Shown: positions 33,258 through 41,348, counted from the stretch's first letter. The stretch is 42,494 nt of DNA from Lacicoccus halitifaciens (GCF_040544485.1 NZ_JBDZDV010000009.1:1-42494), one strand, 5' to 3'. Program-made: numbers and translations. The notes: generated by a model not told the origin, from the sequence alone.

Positions 33258-33389
33258 CGATTTCACCTCTTAAGTAACTGTTCAACTAAACATCATTTCG
33301 CTCAAATTAAAGTCATACCGGCCACTGTTGAATTTTTGACTCGTGAGCCATCTTTAAATATGTAATAATATAGTAAAAAGGATGTTTAT

Positions 33390-33944
33390 ATGAAATTAAT
33401 TTTAGCTTCATCTTCACCCCGGAGGAGAGATCTCCTGAACCAGGTCAACATAAAATTTGAGCTGCGGGAACAGCTGACAGACGAATCAAGAGTAACGATA
33501 ACAGAACCTGTGGAAAAAGTAAAGACCCTGGCGGCGAGAAAATCGCACAACACCAAGGTTTCAGACTCTGAAGTCATACTGACCGCCGACACCGTCGTTT
33601 CAAAGGACGGCGTCATTTATGAAAAGCCGGAAAATAAAAATCACGCCCGTGAGATGATCAAAAGTCTGAGCGGCGGCGTCCATCAGGTTTACACCGGCTG
33701 CATGCTGCGCTCCCTTCATAAAGAAGAGTTCATCATCTCCAAAACGGACGTGGTGTTTTATGATCTGACTGATGAAGAAATTGAAAATCACTTACAATAT
33801 GAAGACTATATGGACAAAGCAGGTGCATACGGCATTCAGAGCCACGGCGCCCTGCTCGTCAAGGAGATACACGGCGACTACAACACCGTCGTCGGTCTGC
33901 CGCTCGCAGAAGTCGTGCGCGCGTTGCAGAAGTGGCAGGAGTGA
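33390..33944 (+). CDS. maf: Maf family nucleotide pyrophosphatase
   Basis: This 184-aa protein has the Maf N-terminal motif LILASSSPRRRDLL, the central LTADTVVSKDG with catalytic acid, SGGVHQVYTG and DKAGAYGIQ. Maf enzymes hydrolyse dTTP, UTP or modified nucleoside triphosphates to monophosphates and are tied to septum control in Bacillus. AAAGGATG precedes the ATG. It is the only plus-strand gene between cadA and the tRNA-Leu, divergent from the DUF6176 gene. Its stop codon abuts the stop of the convergent HD gene with no terminator between. Confidence 0.92.
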   Translation: MKLILASSSPRRRDLLNQVNIKFELREQLTDESRVTITEPVEKVKTLAARKSHNTKVSDSEVILTADTVVSKDGVIYEKPENKNHAREMIKSLSGGVHQVYTGCMLRSLHKEEFIISKTDVVFYDLTDEEIENHLQYEDYMDKAGAYGIQSHGALLVKEIHGDYNTVVGLPLAEVVRALQKWQE

Positions 33945-34589
33945 TCACCGCTCCCCCTGCCATTCAGCATGGAACTGCTCCAGATAATCTTCCATGAACT
34001 TATGGCGCGCTTCAGCCAGTTCCTTCGCTGCATCCGTGTGCATCAGGTCCTTCAGCTTCAGGAGCTTTTCGTGGAAATGATTGATCATCGTATTTTCTTC
34101 ACGGTATTCCTTGAGTGTCATCCCCTCTCTCGCCCCGGCTTCCGGATTATGAATTTCATGATTTTTGGCACCGCCGAAAATGAAAGTCCGCGCAATGCCG
34201 ATGGCACCCAGCGCGTCAAGCCTGTCCGCATCCTGGACGACCGCATCTTCGATGCTCCTCACTTCAAAGGCATTATTCCCGCCCTTGAAGGACACGGCCT
34301 GCATGGCATAGAGTATCCGCTCGACGACCGCTTCCTCAATTGAAAAGCCCCTCAGGTAATGCCTGGTGTCTTCGACCGCATGCTCGCTCCCGTTAAGCTT
34401 ATCATCTATCGTATCATGCAGCAGGCTCGCCACCCTGATGATGAATTCATCCCCGCCTGCCTGCTTCTGGATGCGCATCGCATTCCTGTACACCCTCATC
34501 ACATGATGAAAGTCATGGCCCGTCGAATCCTCTGCATGAAAATCCCTGACATGTTCTACGACTGAATTGATGATCTCTTCCTGATTCAT
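33945..34589 (-). CDS. HD-domain phosphohydrolase (YpgQ/YedJ-like)
   Basis: This 214-aa protein has the HD metal motifs in order: HDFHHVMRVYRNA (first His), LLHDTIDD (HD pair) and DADRLDALGAIGIAR (last Asp). This arrangement is that of the YpgQ/YedJ/YfbR-like group, for which B. subtilis YpgQ cleaves deoxynucleoside triphosphates to pyrophosphate. Activity here is inferred. ATG 34589 has AGGGG 6 nt upstream. Tail-to-tail contact with maf, another nucleotide pyrophosphatase, is notable. Confidence 0.85.
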   Translation of the reverse strand: MNQEEIINSVVEHVRDFHAEDSTGHDFHHVMRVYRNAMRIQKQAGGDEFIIRVASLLHDTIDDKLNGSEHAVEDTRHYLRGFSIEEAVVERILYAMQAVSFKGGNNAFEVRSIEDAVVQDADRLDALGAIGIARTFIFGGAKNHEIHNPEAGAREGMTLKEYREENTMINHFHEKLLKLKDLMHTDAAKELAEARHKFMEDYLEQFHAEWQGER

Positions 34590-34635
34590 TTCCATCCCCT
34601 GCCGATCCTTTGAATTTTAAACATCTTAAAATTGA

Positions 34636-34661
34636 AAATACCACACCCGGAAGGTGTGGTA
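34636..34661 (-). terminator. Terminator after the YceI gene
   Basis: TACCACACC pairs with GGTGTGGTA around a 5-nt loop. On the minus strand it is followed by TTTTCAATTTT. It lies 15 nt past the YceI stop. Confidence 0.75.
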
Positions 34662-34675
34662 AAGTTTCTGACTGA

Positions 34676-35206
34676 TTATTTTTCTTCTCTGAACTGCAGT
34701 TCAAGGTTGACTTTGACCTCTTTACTTACAAGGACGCCGCCTGTTTCAAGTGACTGGTTCCAGGTCAGGCCGTAATCTTCACGGTTGATTGAAAATGAAC
34801 CTTCGAAACCGTAAACTGTGTCACCGCTCATCGGGTCGGTCCCCTGGCCGTTATATTCCATGACGACCGTTTCTTCTTTAGTCGTGCCTCTGATCGTCAG
34901 ATCGCCCGTCACTTTGAATGTGTTGCCGGACTTTTCGATATTCGTTGAAGTGAAAGTGATCTCAGGATAATTTTCAGCATCGAAGAAATCTTCGGACTGC
35001 AGGTGGCCGTCGCGGTCGCCGACGCCTGTGTTGATCGTTGCCGGATTCGCTGTCGCCTTAAGGCTCGCATTTTCGAAATCCTCGATTGAATCCGCTTCGA
35101 TTTCTATGGAGTACTCTTCGAAAGTGCCCTTCACTTTAGTCACCATCATGTGTTTCACTGAAAACTCGACTTCTGAGTGGAAATTATCTGCTACAAATTT
35201 AGCCAT
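34676..35206 (-). CDS. YceI family lipid-binding-like protein
   Basis: This 176-aa protein has the YceI beta-barrel pattern: FVADNFHSEVEFSVKHMMVTKVKGTF-like opening, DGHLQSEDFFDAENYPEITFTST, TGDLTIRGTTKE, and SINREDYGLTWN near the end. Related barrels bind isoprenoid chains. There is no signal peptide, so it acts in the cytoplasm as in other Firmicutes. A GGAGG lies about 8 nt before the ATG. It stands alone between terminators. Confidence 0.9.
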   Translation of the reverse strand: MAKFVADNFHSEVEFSVKHMMVTKVKGTFEEYSIEIEADSIEDFENASLKATANPATINTGVGDRDGHLQSEDFFDAENYPEITFTSTNIEKSGNTFKVTGDLTIRGTTKEETVVMEYNGQGTDPMSGDTVYGFEGSFSINREDYGLTWNQSLETGGVLVSKEVKVNLELQFREEK

Positions 35207-35317
35207 TATTAAAAACCTCCGGTATATTCATGTTTATTTTTAACATGTATTTATAATATACCACTCAGTTACAAAAAGCAAGTAACAAACTTAATAAATC
35301 TCAAATTCTAGATATTT

Positions 35318-37012
35318 TTATTCGTCCCGGCTCAGTTCATTGAAGAACTTTATGATTTCATTGTTCATATCATCAATGTTTTCAGTGTGCATATACTGAT
35401 GGCCTTCATTTTCATAAGCGACGAAATCCACACCTTTACCTTTCCGCTTCATCCTGCCGTACATTTGGTCGGATTCACTGTAAGGAACCCTCACATCATG
35501 CTTCGAGTGGAATATTCTGAGCGGTGCCTGTATGTTCATGGCGTTTTCAAGCGGCGCCGTCGCCTCAAAGAAATCATCATGTGTGCCGATGAAGCCGTAC
35601 TCATGGGAGCGCAGCTGCCTGCGCCATTTCGACGTATTCTGAAGCAGCGTCTTCAAATGCGATATACCCACGATATCGACAGCACCTTTCCACAACTCCG
35701 GATACTGTGTGATGGCCATCAGTGTCATAAAGCCGCCGTAGCTCCGGCCCATGATGAATATCTGTTCAGGATCAGCATTACGGGAATTGATCAGATGTTC
35801 CCTCAAATATATGATGTCATCGAGCGCGTCCAGCCGCTTCAGCTGATCATCCAGGCCGATGTAGAATTTGTGGTAGCCCGTGCTCCCCCTGATGTTCGGC
35901 ACCGCAATCTGGTACCCTTCCCGGTAAAGTTTATAGTACAATTCGTTGAACTCGGGCCGCGCCTGCGATTCCGGCCCGCCGTGTATATGGATCACGGTTT
36001 TGACATTCTGGCCCGGCTGCTTATAAAGGTAATACGGGACATCCAATGCATCGAATGATACATATGTGCCCGTTTCGGTCACGATATCAGTGCCCGCCGG
36101 ACTGTTGCCGAACAGCTTTTCAGATCTGTCCGTCCTGATATCATACTTATAGGCACGGTGGGGTTCAGCCATGCTTGAGTGGAGTATATATAAATGGTCC
36201 TTCTCTTTTTTCAACGAGTGGATGACACCGTCATCCGGGAACTCAAGCCGCTTCAGGACATCTTCATCAATATCATATTCGTACAGTGTTGAATATCCGT
36301 TCTCATTCAGTGTCAGATAAGCCATGCGCCCTGCCAGTATGAAATGCTCGATGTTCCATTTGAAGTCAGTGAGCCTTCTGTAGTCCCATGTATCTTTATT
36401 TAATGAATAAAGGTTCAAATAGCCGTTTTTGAAGTCGCTGACGAATATGGCTTCCTCTTCGTCCAGTGAACTGTATTTTTTGAACCTGCCTTCCGGGAAA
36501 GGCAGCGGCTCCATCCTGGCACTTTCAATATCATATATATAAAATTTTGAATCAATGTTTGTAGCATCCTGACTGAGCAGCAGCTGGCCGTCACGGAATT
36601 TGGAAATGATTTTGGTCGGCTTCTGGAATATATTGAGGATGCGGCCCCGGCCTTCCAGATCCGTCATGCACAATTCAAACTCACTCTTCTCCTGATGATT
36701 TCTGAAGTACAGTATATGCCCGTCCATATAAGTCCCGTAATAATGATAATGATCCGGGGCGGCTGTAAGCTCGAAACCATTATTTGCGAGTTTGAACTGT
36801 TCACGTTCATTGCCGTTGTAATCCGTCGAAATCATCAGGCGGTCATTGACGAACCAGTAATTTTTGACGTTCTGCACCTCGTGCGTCACCTGTTCTGTCG
36901 AACCGTCCGCAAGGTTGTATCTATGCAGCTCGCGCTTCCCCGTCTCGTCGCTGATGTAGTATAAGAAGCCTTCTTTTAATTTCATGTTCAGGTACTTTAT
37001 AAAATTGGTCAT
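35318..37012 (-). CDS. S9-family serine peptidase (prolyl oligopeptidase type)
   Basis: This 564-aa protein has an N-terminal beta-propeller (about residues 10-320, with repeated Tyr/Asp-rich blades) and a C-terminal alpha/beta hydrolase domain. The HIHGGPE oxyanion segment, nucleophile in GRSYGG, acid in SKHDVRVP and histidine in ENEGHQY form the usual S9 triad. It probably cleaves short peptides in the cytoplasm, as there is no signal sequence. GGAAGGG lies 8 nt before the ATG. The next gene upstream has its own terminator. Confidence 0.9.
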   Translation of the reverse strand: MTNFIKYLNMKLKEGFLYYISDETGKRELHRYNLADGSTEQVTHEVQNVKNYWFVNDRLMISTDYNGNEREQFKLANNGFELTAAPDHYHYYGTYMDGHILYFRNHQEKSEFELCMTDLEGRGRILNIFQKPTKIISKFRDGQLLLSQDATNIDSKFYIYDIESARMEPLPFPEGRFKKYSSLDEEEAIFVSDFKNGYLNLYSLNKDTWDYRRLTDFKWNIEHFILAGRMAYLTLNENGYSTLYEYDIDEDVLKRLEFPDDGVIHSLKKEKDHLYILHSSMAEPHRAYKYDIRTDRSEKLFGNSPAGTDIVTETGTYVSFDALDVPYYLYKQPGQNVKTVIHIHGGPESQARPEFNELYYKLYREGYQIAVPNIRGSTGYHKFYIGLDDQLKRLDALDDIIYLREHLINSRNADPEQIFIMGRSYGGFMTLMAITQYPELWKGAVDIVGISHLKTLLQNTSKWRRQLRSHEYGFIGTHDDFFEATAPLENAMNIQAPLRIFHSKHDVRVPYSESDQMYGRMKRKGKGVDFVAYENEGHQYMHTENIDDMNNEIIKFFNELSRDE

Positions 37013-37044
37013 TTCTTCATCCCTTCCAATGTCATTTAATACAA

Positions 37045-37086
37045 AAATACCCTAAACCTCCCGAGTTGGAAAGGTTTAGGGTATTT
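37045..37086. terminator. Terminator between the UspA-like and S9 peptidase genes
   Basis: A 15-nt arm AAATACCCTAAACCT pairs perfectly with its complement around a 12-nt loop. On minus it ends with TTTTTG. It stops the UspA-like transcript. Confidence 0.88.
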
Positions 37087-37088
37087 TA

Positions 37089-37703
37089 TCAGAAATCCTC
37101 CACTATGCCTTCTGTAATTTTGCGTTCAATGAGCCTGTTGCCGACATATATATAAATGACACCTGTCTCAAAATCCGTGTAATTCGATTTGTAGTATACA
37201 GCTTCATAATCATAGTCGTTATCAATATTATCGACAATCCTGTAGGCACCGTCAATCTTTTTGAGGAATACTCTCTTACCGGATGCATATTCGAAGAAGT
37301 CATTATCCACAGCCAGATTGAACGGTATAAAAGATAAATAGGTCTCCGGCATCTTACTCAGTATATAGCTGGAAAGCGACCCCTGCAGAATCAAATCCAT
37401 CAGCTGTTCTCTGTCCTCGCCGATGATCAAATGATCCGTCTTCTTCTTCTGGGCATATTGAACCGCTTTTTCAAATGCATGCTTAGGCGAACACTCAATG
37501 ATATCCAGATTACAGTTCAGTTCTTCCGCACGGTTTTTGATCAGCTGGAAGTCCACTTCTTTGTTGTACTTCAACTCTTCGGAACTGATATCAACGACAA
37601 GGATATTAAGGTTATCGTCATCATGAACCAGCTCCAGGGCATGTTTGATCATGCTTTCACCTTGGATACCATACTCTATCATAATCGTAACGTTTTTACC
37701 CAT
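37089..37703 (-). CDS. UspA-like universal stress protein family member
   Basis: This 204-aa protein has an N-terminal UspA fold (about residues 1-130): MIEYGIQGESMIKHALELV, LNILVVDISSEE, and HLIIGEDREQ followed by GSLSSYILSKMPETYLSFIP in the position of the ATP-binding loop. The last 70 residues are a beta-rich extension that I do not recognise. Function is unknown; the extension is longer than standard 140-160-aa Usp proteins. ATG 37703 has GAGGAG 7 nt upstream. Confidence 0.72.
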   Translation of the reverse strand: MGKNVTIMIEYGIQGESMIKHALELVHDDDNLNILVVDISSEELKYNKEVDFQLIKNRAEELNCNLDIIECSPKHAFEKAVQYAQKKKTDHLIIGEDREQLMDLILQGSLSSYILSKMPETYLSFIPFNLAVDNDFFEYASGKRVFLKKIDGAYRIVDNIDNDYDYEAVYYKSNYTDFETGVIYIYVGNRLIERKITEGIVEDF

Positions 37704-37783
37704 AACTAATCTCCTCTGATCCATAGATATGATATAGGATGATTATAACATCTTGTCACAGAATTGTTACATGTTAATTGAAT

Positions 37784-38692
37784 TTATTTGTGATAGCTTA
37801 CAGCAATCCGTGTACCGACTTCAGCATTGTTCTTTACAAGTCTGATGTTCGTCTCAAGGCTTTTACCTTCCGTCGACTCCACGACTTTGCTGAGGAGGAA
37901 AGGTGTTGAATCTTTACCGTGTATGCCTTTTTCCCCGGCTTCCCGTACAGCCTCATTGATGACGCTGTCGATGTAGTCCTTATCCATCGCATCCTCTTCC
38001 AAAATCGGGTTCGCCACGACGATGCCGCCTTCAAGACCCAGTTCGTATTTGACCCTGGCGATATCTGCGATCTCTTCCACCGTCTCACTTGTCGCATTCA
38101 GCTTGATACCGCTCTCGCGGGTGAAGAATGCAGGCAGTTCATCCGTCTGATAGCCGATTACAGGCACACCTTTCGTCTCAAGGTATTCCATCGTCTTATC
38201 AAGATCCAGAATCGATTTCGCACCTGCACAGATCACGACAACATCAGTCTGAGCAAGTTCCTCCAGATCCGCAGAAATATCCATCGTTTCCTCGACACCA
38301 CGGTGTACCCCGCCGATGCCGCCTGTGACGAAGAAGCGTATGCCTGCCATCTCCGCACAGATCATTGTGGAAGCCACCGTCGTCGCCCCCAGCTGCTTCG
38401 TTGCGACCACCTGGGCCATATCGCGCCTTGATACTTTGGCGACACCATCCGTATTCGCCATGATTTCAAGTTCTTCATCGGTAAGGCCGATTTTGATCTT
38501 ACCGTCGATGATGGCGATCGTTGCCGGCACGGCACCGTTGTCCCGTACAATCTGCTCGACTTCTTTAGCCATCTCCACGTTTTGAGGGTAAGGCATGCCA
38601 TGTGAGATGATTGTGGATTCCAGCGCCACTACGGGTTTATTTTCATCCAGTGCTTTCTGCACTTCTTCTGTAATGCTTAAATATTGTTTCAT
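37784..38692 (-). CDS. psuG: Pseudouridine-5'-phosphate glycosidase PsuG
   Basis: This 302-aa enzyme cleaves pseudouridine 5'-phosphate to uracil and ribose 5-phosphate. Hallmarks are ALESTIISHGMPYPQN, VSRRDMAQVVA, TTVASTMICAEMAGIRFFVTGGIGGVHRG cut into conserved blocks, DISADL and CAGAKSILDL, which carries the catalytic lysine. Length is typical. Its ATG overlaps the psuK stop by 4 nt (ATGA), so kinase and glycosidase are translationally coupled. Confidence 0.95.
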   Translation of the reverse strand: MKQYLSITEEVQKALDENKPVVALESTIISHGMPYPQNVEMAKEVEQIVRDNGAVPATIAIIDGKIKIGLTDEELEIMANTDGVAKVSRRDMAQVVATKQLGATTVASTMICAEMAGIRFFVTGGIGGVHRGVEETMDISADLEELAQTDVVVICAGAKSILDLDKTMEYLETKGVPVIGYQTDELPAFFTRESGIKLNATSETVEEIADIARVKYELGLEGGIVVANPILEEDAMDKDYIDSVINEAVREAGEKGIHGKDSTPFLLSKVVESTEGKSLETNIRLVKNNAEVGTRIAVSYHK

Positions 38693-39783
38693 TTGATTTC
38701 CTCCAGATTTTTGATTAATTGATATTCATCCAGGTCCTGCCTGACCGTATAGCTGGTCTCTATCGTTTTCCTGCTGTTGATCATGCCGAGTCTGATCGTG
38801 TCTTCCATATCCATACCCTTTAACCAGCCGTAAATCACGGCAGCGGAGAAAGAATCACCCGCACCGGTCACATCCACGACATCCGCAGAAGCTTCTATTT
38901 CATATACAGAAGCCTTGCCTCCGGAACTGTATACAAGGGACTTGGAACCATTCGTGACGATGACATGCTCTACACCTTCTCTGTTCCATCTGCCTGCCGC
39001 ATCGCGCAGATCATCTTCACTCTCTATGGAGATATCGAAATATGCTTCCGTCTCATCCCGGTTCACAATCATCCAGTCCACTGCATGAAGATTATGCGGC
39101 ATATTTTTCATCTTCGGCCCCGAGACCGGTATCAGCACGAGTTTTATTCCGTACTTTTCTGCATAGGAACATAAAAATTCAAGAGAGGCTTTCGGGATGT
39201 TCAAGTCGACGACGATGCACCTGGCACGCTTTAATATATAGCTGTTTTGTATCAGTACTTCCGGCGTCAGCTCGTCATAGACCGCCATATCCGCAAAACC
39301 ATATTCCATCTCACCATTTCCACTGATCAATGCAGTATAGGATCCGGTGCTCTTATTCCCGATCTGATGGACATAGTCAAGATTGATGAAAGGTGCACTG
39401 AGCGACTTGATGGTCTCCCACTCGCTGTCCACGCCGCATGCAGTAATCAATGTGACATCCTGGGAAAGACGGCCGAGGTTCTCACTGATGTTCCTTGCCA
39501 CCCCGCCGACGGACTTTGTCGACTCGATTGGATTCGAGGTTCCGTGAATCAGCTTTTCTTTGACGTAGAACTTCCGGTCAACGTTCGCCGCACCGATGCA
39601 GACGATCGGGTACTCATCGTTCAGTACGTAAGCCTTGCCCTGAACATACTCCTTCTTGATCAGTCCCGATATGATGTTCGCGACCGCCGAACGTGAGAGC
39701 CCGACCTTCTCCGCCAGCTCCTGCTGAGAGATGAAGGGATTCTCTTTTATAAGATCGAGCACCATCTGTTCCTTCTGGTTCAT
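38689..39783 (-). CDS. psuK: HTH-PfkB fusion, probable pseudouridine kinase PsuK
   Basis: This 364-aa protein has an N-terminal MarR/AsnC-like helix-turn-helix (residues 1-55; ISQQELAEKVGLSRSAVANIISGLIKKE) fused to a PfkB sugar-kinase domain (about 60-360) with GGVARNISENLGRL and the catalytic DVTGAGDSF motif. It phosphorylates pseudouridine to feed PsuG. The DNA-binding domain suggests that the kinase senses substrate and represses its own operon. Twin AAACAWTTGTTT palindromes lie just upstream. ATG 39783 has GGAGG 7 nt upstream (alternative 39786). Confidence 0.9.
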   Translation of the reverse strand: MNQKEQMVLDLIKENPFISQQELAEKVGLSRSAVANIISGLIKKEYVQGKAYVLNDEYPIVCIGAANVDRKFYVKEKLIHGTSNPIESTKSVGGVARNISENLGRLSQDVTLITACGVDSEWETIKSLSAPFINLDYVHQIGNKSTGSYTALISGNGEMEYGFADMAVYDELTPEVLIQNSYILKRARCIVVDLNIPKASLEFLCSYAEKYGIKLVLIPVSGPKMKNMPHNLHAVDWMIVNRDETEAYFDISIESEDDLRDAAGRWNREGVEHVIVTNGSKSLVYSSGGKASVYEIEASADVVDVTGAGDSFSAAVIYGWLKGMDMEDTIRLGMINSRKTIETSYTVRQDLDEYQLIKNLEEIK

Positions 39784-39796
39784 CATTACACCTCCA

Positions 39797-39827
39797 AAAC
39801 ATTTGTTTTAGTTTCAAACAATTGTTT
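39797..39827 (-). promoter_or_regulatory. Twin palindromes upstream of psuK (candidate operators)
   Basis: AAACATTTGTTT (39797-39808) and AAACAATTGTTT (39816-39827) are almost identical 12-bp palindromes 19 nt apart. They lie between the ribosome site of psuK and an AT-rich TATTATA sequence suitable as -10, where a repressor would block transcription. Confidence 0.6.
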
Positions 39828-39933
39828 ATAATATACCACAGAATGATGAAATTCACATCACTTTATATGTATTTTCAAAATAAAGAAATCTCTTTATAAC
39901 CCTTACAAAATCTTAATATATTTTACACAGCTA

Positions 39934-39963
39934 TTGACTTGGTATCAGGCGATGGGTTATAAT
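39934..39963 (+). promoter_or_regulatory. Promoter of the tRNA-Leu gene
   Basis: TTGACT (39934-39939) and a perfect TATAAT (39958-39963) are 18 nt apart, 27 nt before the mature tRNA 5' end. Confidence 0.8.
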
Positions 39964-39990
39964 TCTATTGTTGCTTAAAAATATTGCGAT

Positions 39991-40075
39991 GCCACCATGG
40001 CGGAATTGGCAGACGCGTCGGACTCAAAATCCGATGGCCGTAAAGGCCGTGCCGGTTCGACCCCGGCTGGTGGTA
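39991..40075 (+). tRNA. tRNA-Leu (anticodon CAA)
   Basis: An 85-nt class II tRNA with acceptor GCCACCA/TGGTGGT, anticodon loop CTCAAAA in a TCGGA/TCCGA stem and a long variable arm GATGGCCGTAAAGGCC. Discriminator A; no encoded CCA. It has its own promoter and terminator, opposite in direction to the large cluster. Confidence 0.95.
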
Positions 40076-40088
40076 CTAAATGAGATAT

Positions 40089-40122
40089 AAAGGCCTTCAA
40101 CTACATTGTTGAAGGTCTTTTT
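40089..40122 (+). terminator. Terminator of the tRNA-Leu gene
   Basis: AGGCCTTCAAC pairs with GTTGAAGGTCT around a 6-nt loop and runs into six T residues, about 14 nt after the tRNA. Confidence 0.88.
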
Positions 40123-40159
40123 TATATGTAAAATCGGACTATTATTCCTTAAATAAGAC

Positions 40160-40253
40160 GCCGTACCCAACCACAATATCAGAAGAAGCTCTAATGACTC
40201 ATCATCTAAAGTCTGATGGTCCTAAAGGCCATACCCGGTCTGTAATACCAGTC
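40160..40253 (+). pseudogene. Decayed tRNA-Leu copy
   Basis: This stretch aligns along the neighbouring tRNA-Leu(CAA). GCCG at the start, a CAGAAG D-arm remnant, GACTCA at the anticodon region, GATGGTCCTAAAGGCC against the variable arm GATGGCCGTAAAGGCC, and ACCCGGTC...ACCAGTC against the T arm all match in order. Acceptor pairing and the anticodon stem are lost, so it is non-functional. It is followed by its own terminator, as expected of a duplicated transcription unit. Confidence 0.6.
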
Positions 40254-40285
40254 CCCTGGAGACACTCTCCAAGGGTGTTTTTTTA
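40253..40285 (+). terminator. Terminator following the decayed tRNA-Leu
   Basis: CCCCTGGAGA pairs with TCTCCAAGGG (one mismatch) around a 3-nt loop and is followed by TGTTTTTTT. Confidence 0.75.
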
Positions 40286-40305
40286 TTACATATATTTTTA
40301 AACAT

Positions 40306-40339
40306 TAAAAAACCGGCTGCATAAGCAACCGGCCGGTTT
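40306..40339 (-). terminator. Terminator of the rrn/tRNA operon
   Basis: On minus, AAACCGGC pairs with GCCGGTTT and continues into T residues. It lies about 40 nt past the last tRNA gene (tRNA-Gly). Together with the tRNA-Leu remnant it accounts for the gene-free stretch 40076-40377. Confidence 0.8.
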
Positions 40340-40377
40340 ATAACAATCAATTTAATTATGAAACAAAATAAATAAAA

Positions 40378-40452
40378 TGGAGCGGAAGATAGGATTTGAA
40401 CCTATGTCTTGCTTCAGGAAGAAGCATGTTCTAAACACTGAACTACTTCCGC
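40378..40452 (-). tRNA. tRNA-Gly (anticodon UCC), peptidoglycan-type candidate
   Basis: Acceptor GCGGAAG/CTTCCGC, discriminator U, encoded CCA, anticodon loop CTTCCTG in a TGCTT/AAGCA stem. The D loop reads AGTGTTTAGA, lacking the usual G18-G19 pair, and the T stem ATAGG/CCTAT has A-U pairs at 49-65, 50-64 and 51-63. These traits recall the staphylococcal glycine tRNAs that feed FemX/A/B cell-wall bridge synthesis. It is the last tRNA of the cluster. Confidence 0.88.
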
Positions 40453-40472
40453 ATTGTATGGAAGGATTGCAA

Positions 40473-40543
<71 letters not shown>

Positions 40544-40550
40544 AGAAAAA

Positions 40551-40622
40551 CTGGGCTGGAAGGATTCGAACCCTCGCATGACGAGACCAAAACCCGTTGC
40601 CTTACCGCTTGGCTACAGCCCA
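40551..40622 (-). tRNA. tRNA-Gln (anticodon UUG)
   Basis: 72 nt; acceptor TGGGCTG/CAGCCCA, anticodon loop TTTTGGT, discriminator G, CCA not encoded. Confidence 0.95.
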
Positions 40623-40628
40623 ATAAAA

Positions 40629-40705
40629 TGGGGCGACCGATGGGAATCGAACCCACGAATGCCGGAGCCACAATCCGGTGCGTTAACCACTTCGCCACGA
40701 TCGCC
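40629..40705 (-). tRNA. tRNA-His (anticodon GUG)
   Basis: Acceptor GCGATCG/CGGTCGC with an encoded extra G at position -1 opposite discriminator C73, the histidine identity pair. Anticodon loop TTGTGGC; CCA encoded. Confidence 0.95.
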
Positions 40706-40708
40706 ATA

Positions 40709-40782
40709 TGGCAGGGGTAGTAGGAATCGAACCCACACCAAAGGTTTTGGAGACCTCTATTCTACCATTGAACTATACCCCT
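40709..40782 (-). tRNA. tRNA-Trp (anticodon CCA)
   Basis: 74 nt; acceptor AGGGGTA/TACCCCT, anticodon loop CTCCAAA, discriminator G, CCA encoded. Confidence 0.95.
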
Positions 40783-40786
40783 AAAA

Positions 40787-40867
40787 TGGTGGGGGGCAGA
40801 TTCGAACTGCCGAACCCGAAGGAGCGGATTTACAGTCCGCCGCGTTTAGCCACTTCGCTACCCCACC
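40787..40867 (-). tRNA. tRNA-Tyr (anticodon GUA)
   Basis: 81-nt class II tRNA with a long variable arm; acceptor GGTGGGG/CCCCACC, anticodon loop CTGTAAA, discriminator A, CCA not encoded. Confidence 0.95.
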
Positions 40868-40870
40868 AAA

Positions 40871-40946
<76 letters not shown>

Positions 40947-40956
40947 TGAGAAAAGG

Positions 40957-41029
40957 TGGTCCAGGACGGAATCGAACCGCCGACACAAGGATTTTCAATC
41001 CTTTGCTCTACCGACTGAGCTACTGGACC
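40957..41029 (-). tRNA. tRNA-Phe (anticodon GAA)
   Basis: 73 nt; acceptor GGTCCAG/CTGGACC, anticodon loop TTGAAAA, discriminator A, CCA not encoded. Confidence 0.95.
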
Positions 41030-41047
41030 TGCCTATGTAATTAAAAA

Positions 41048-41123
41048 TGGCGGTCCCGACGGGAATTGAACCCGCGATCTCCTGCGTGACAGGCAGGCAT
41101 GTTAACCGCTACACCACGGGACC
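41048..41123 (-). tRNA. tRNA-Asp (anticodon GUC)
   Basis: Acceptor GGTCCCG/CGGGACC, anticodon loop CTGTCAC, discriminator G, CCA encoded. Confidence 0.95.
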
Positions 41124-41136
41124 ACTAAAAAAAGTA

Positions 41137-41210
<74 letters not shown>

Positions 41211-41231
41211 ATAATAATATTAAAATAATAA

Positions 41232-41324
41232 TGGCGGAGGAAGAGGGATTCGAACCCCCGCGGGCCGTTAAGCCCCTGTCGGTTTTCAAGACCGATCCCT
41301 TCAGCCGAACTTGGGTATTCCTCC
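41232..41324 (-). tRNA. tRNA-Ser (anticodon UGA)
   Basis: 93-nt class II tRNA; acceptor GGAGGAA/TTCCTCC, anticodon loop CTTGAAA, long variable arm, discriminator G, CCA encoded. Confidence 0.95.
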
Positions 41325-41348
41325 GTATGAAAAAAGCATTTAAAAAGA

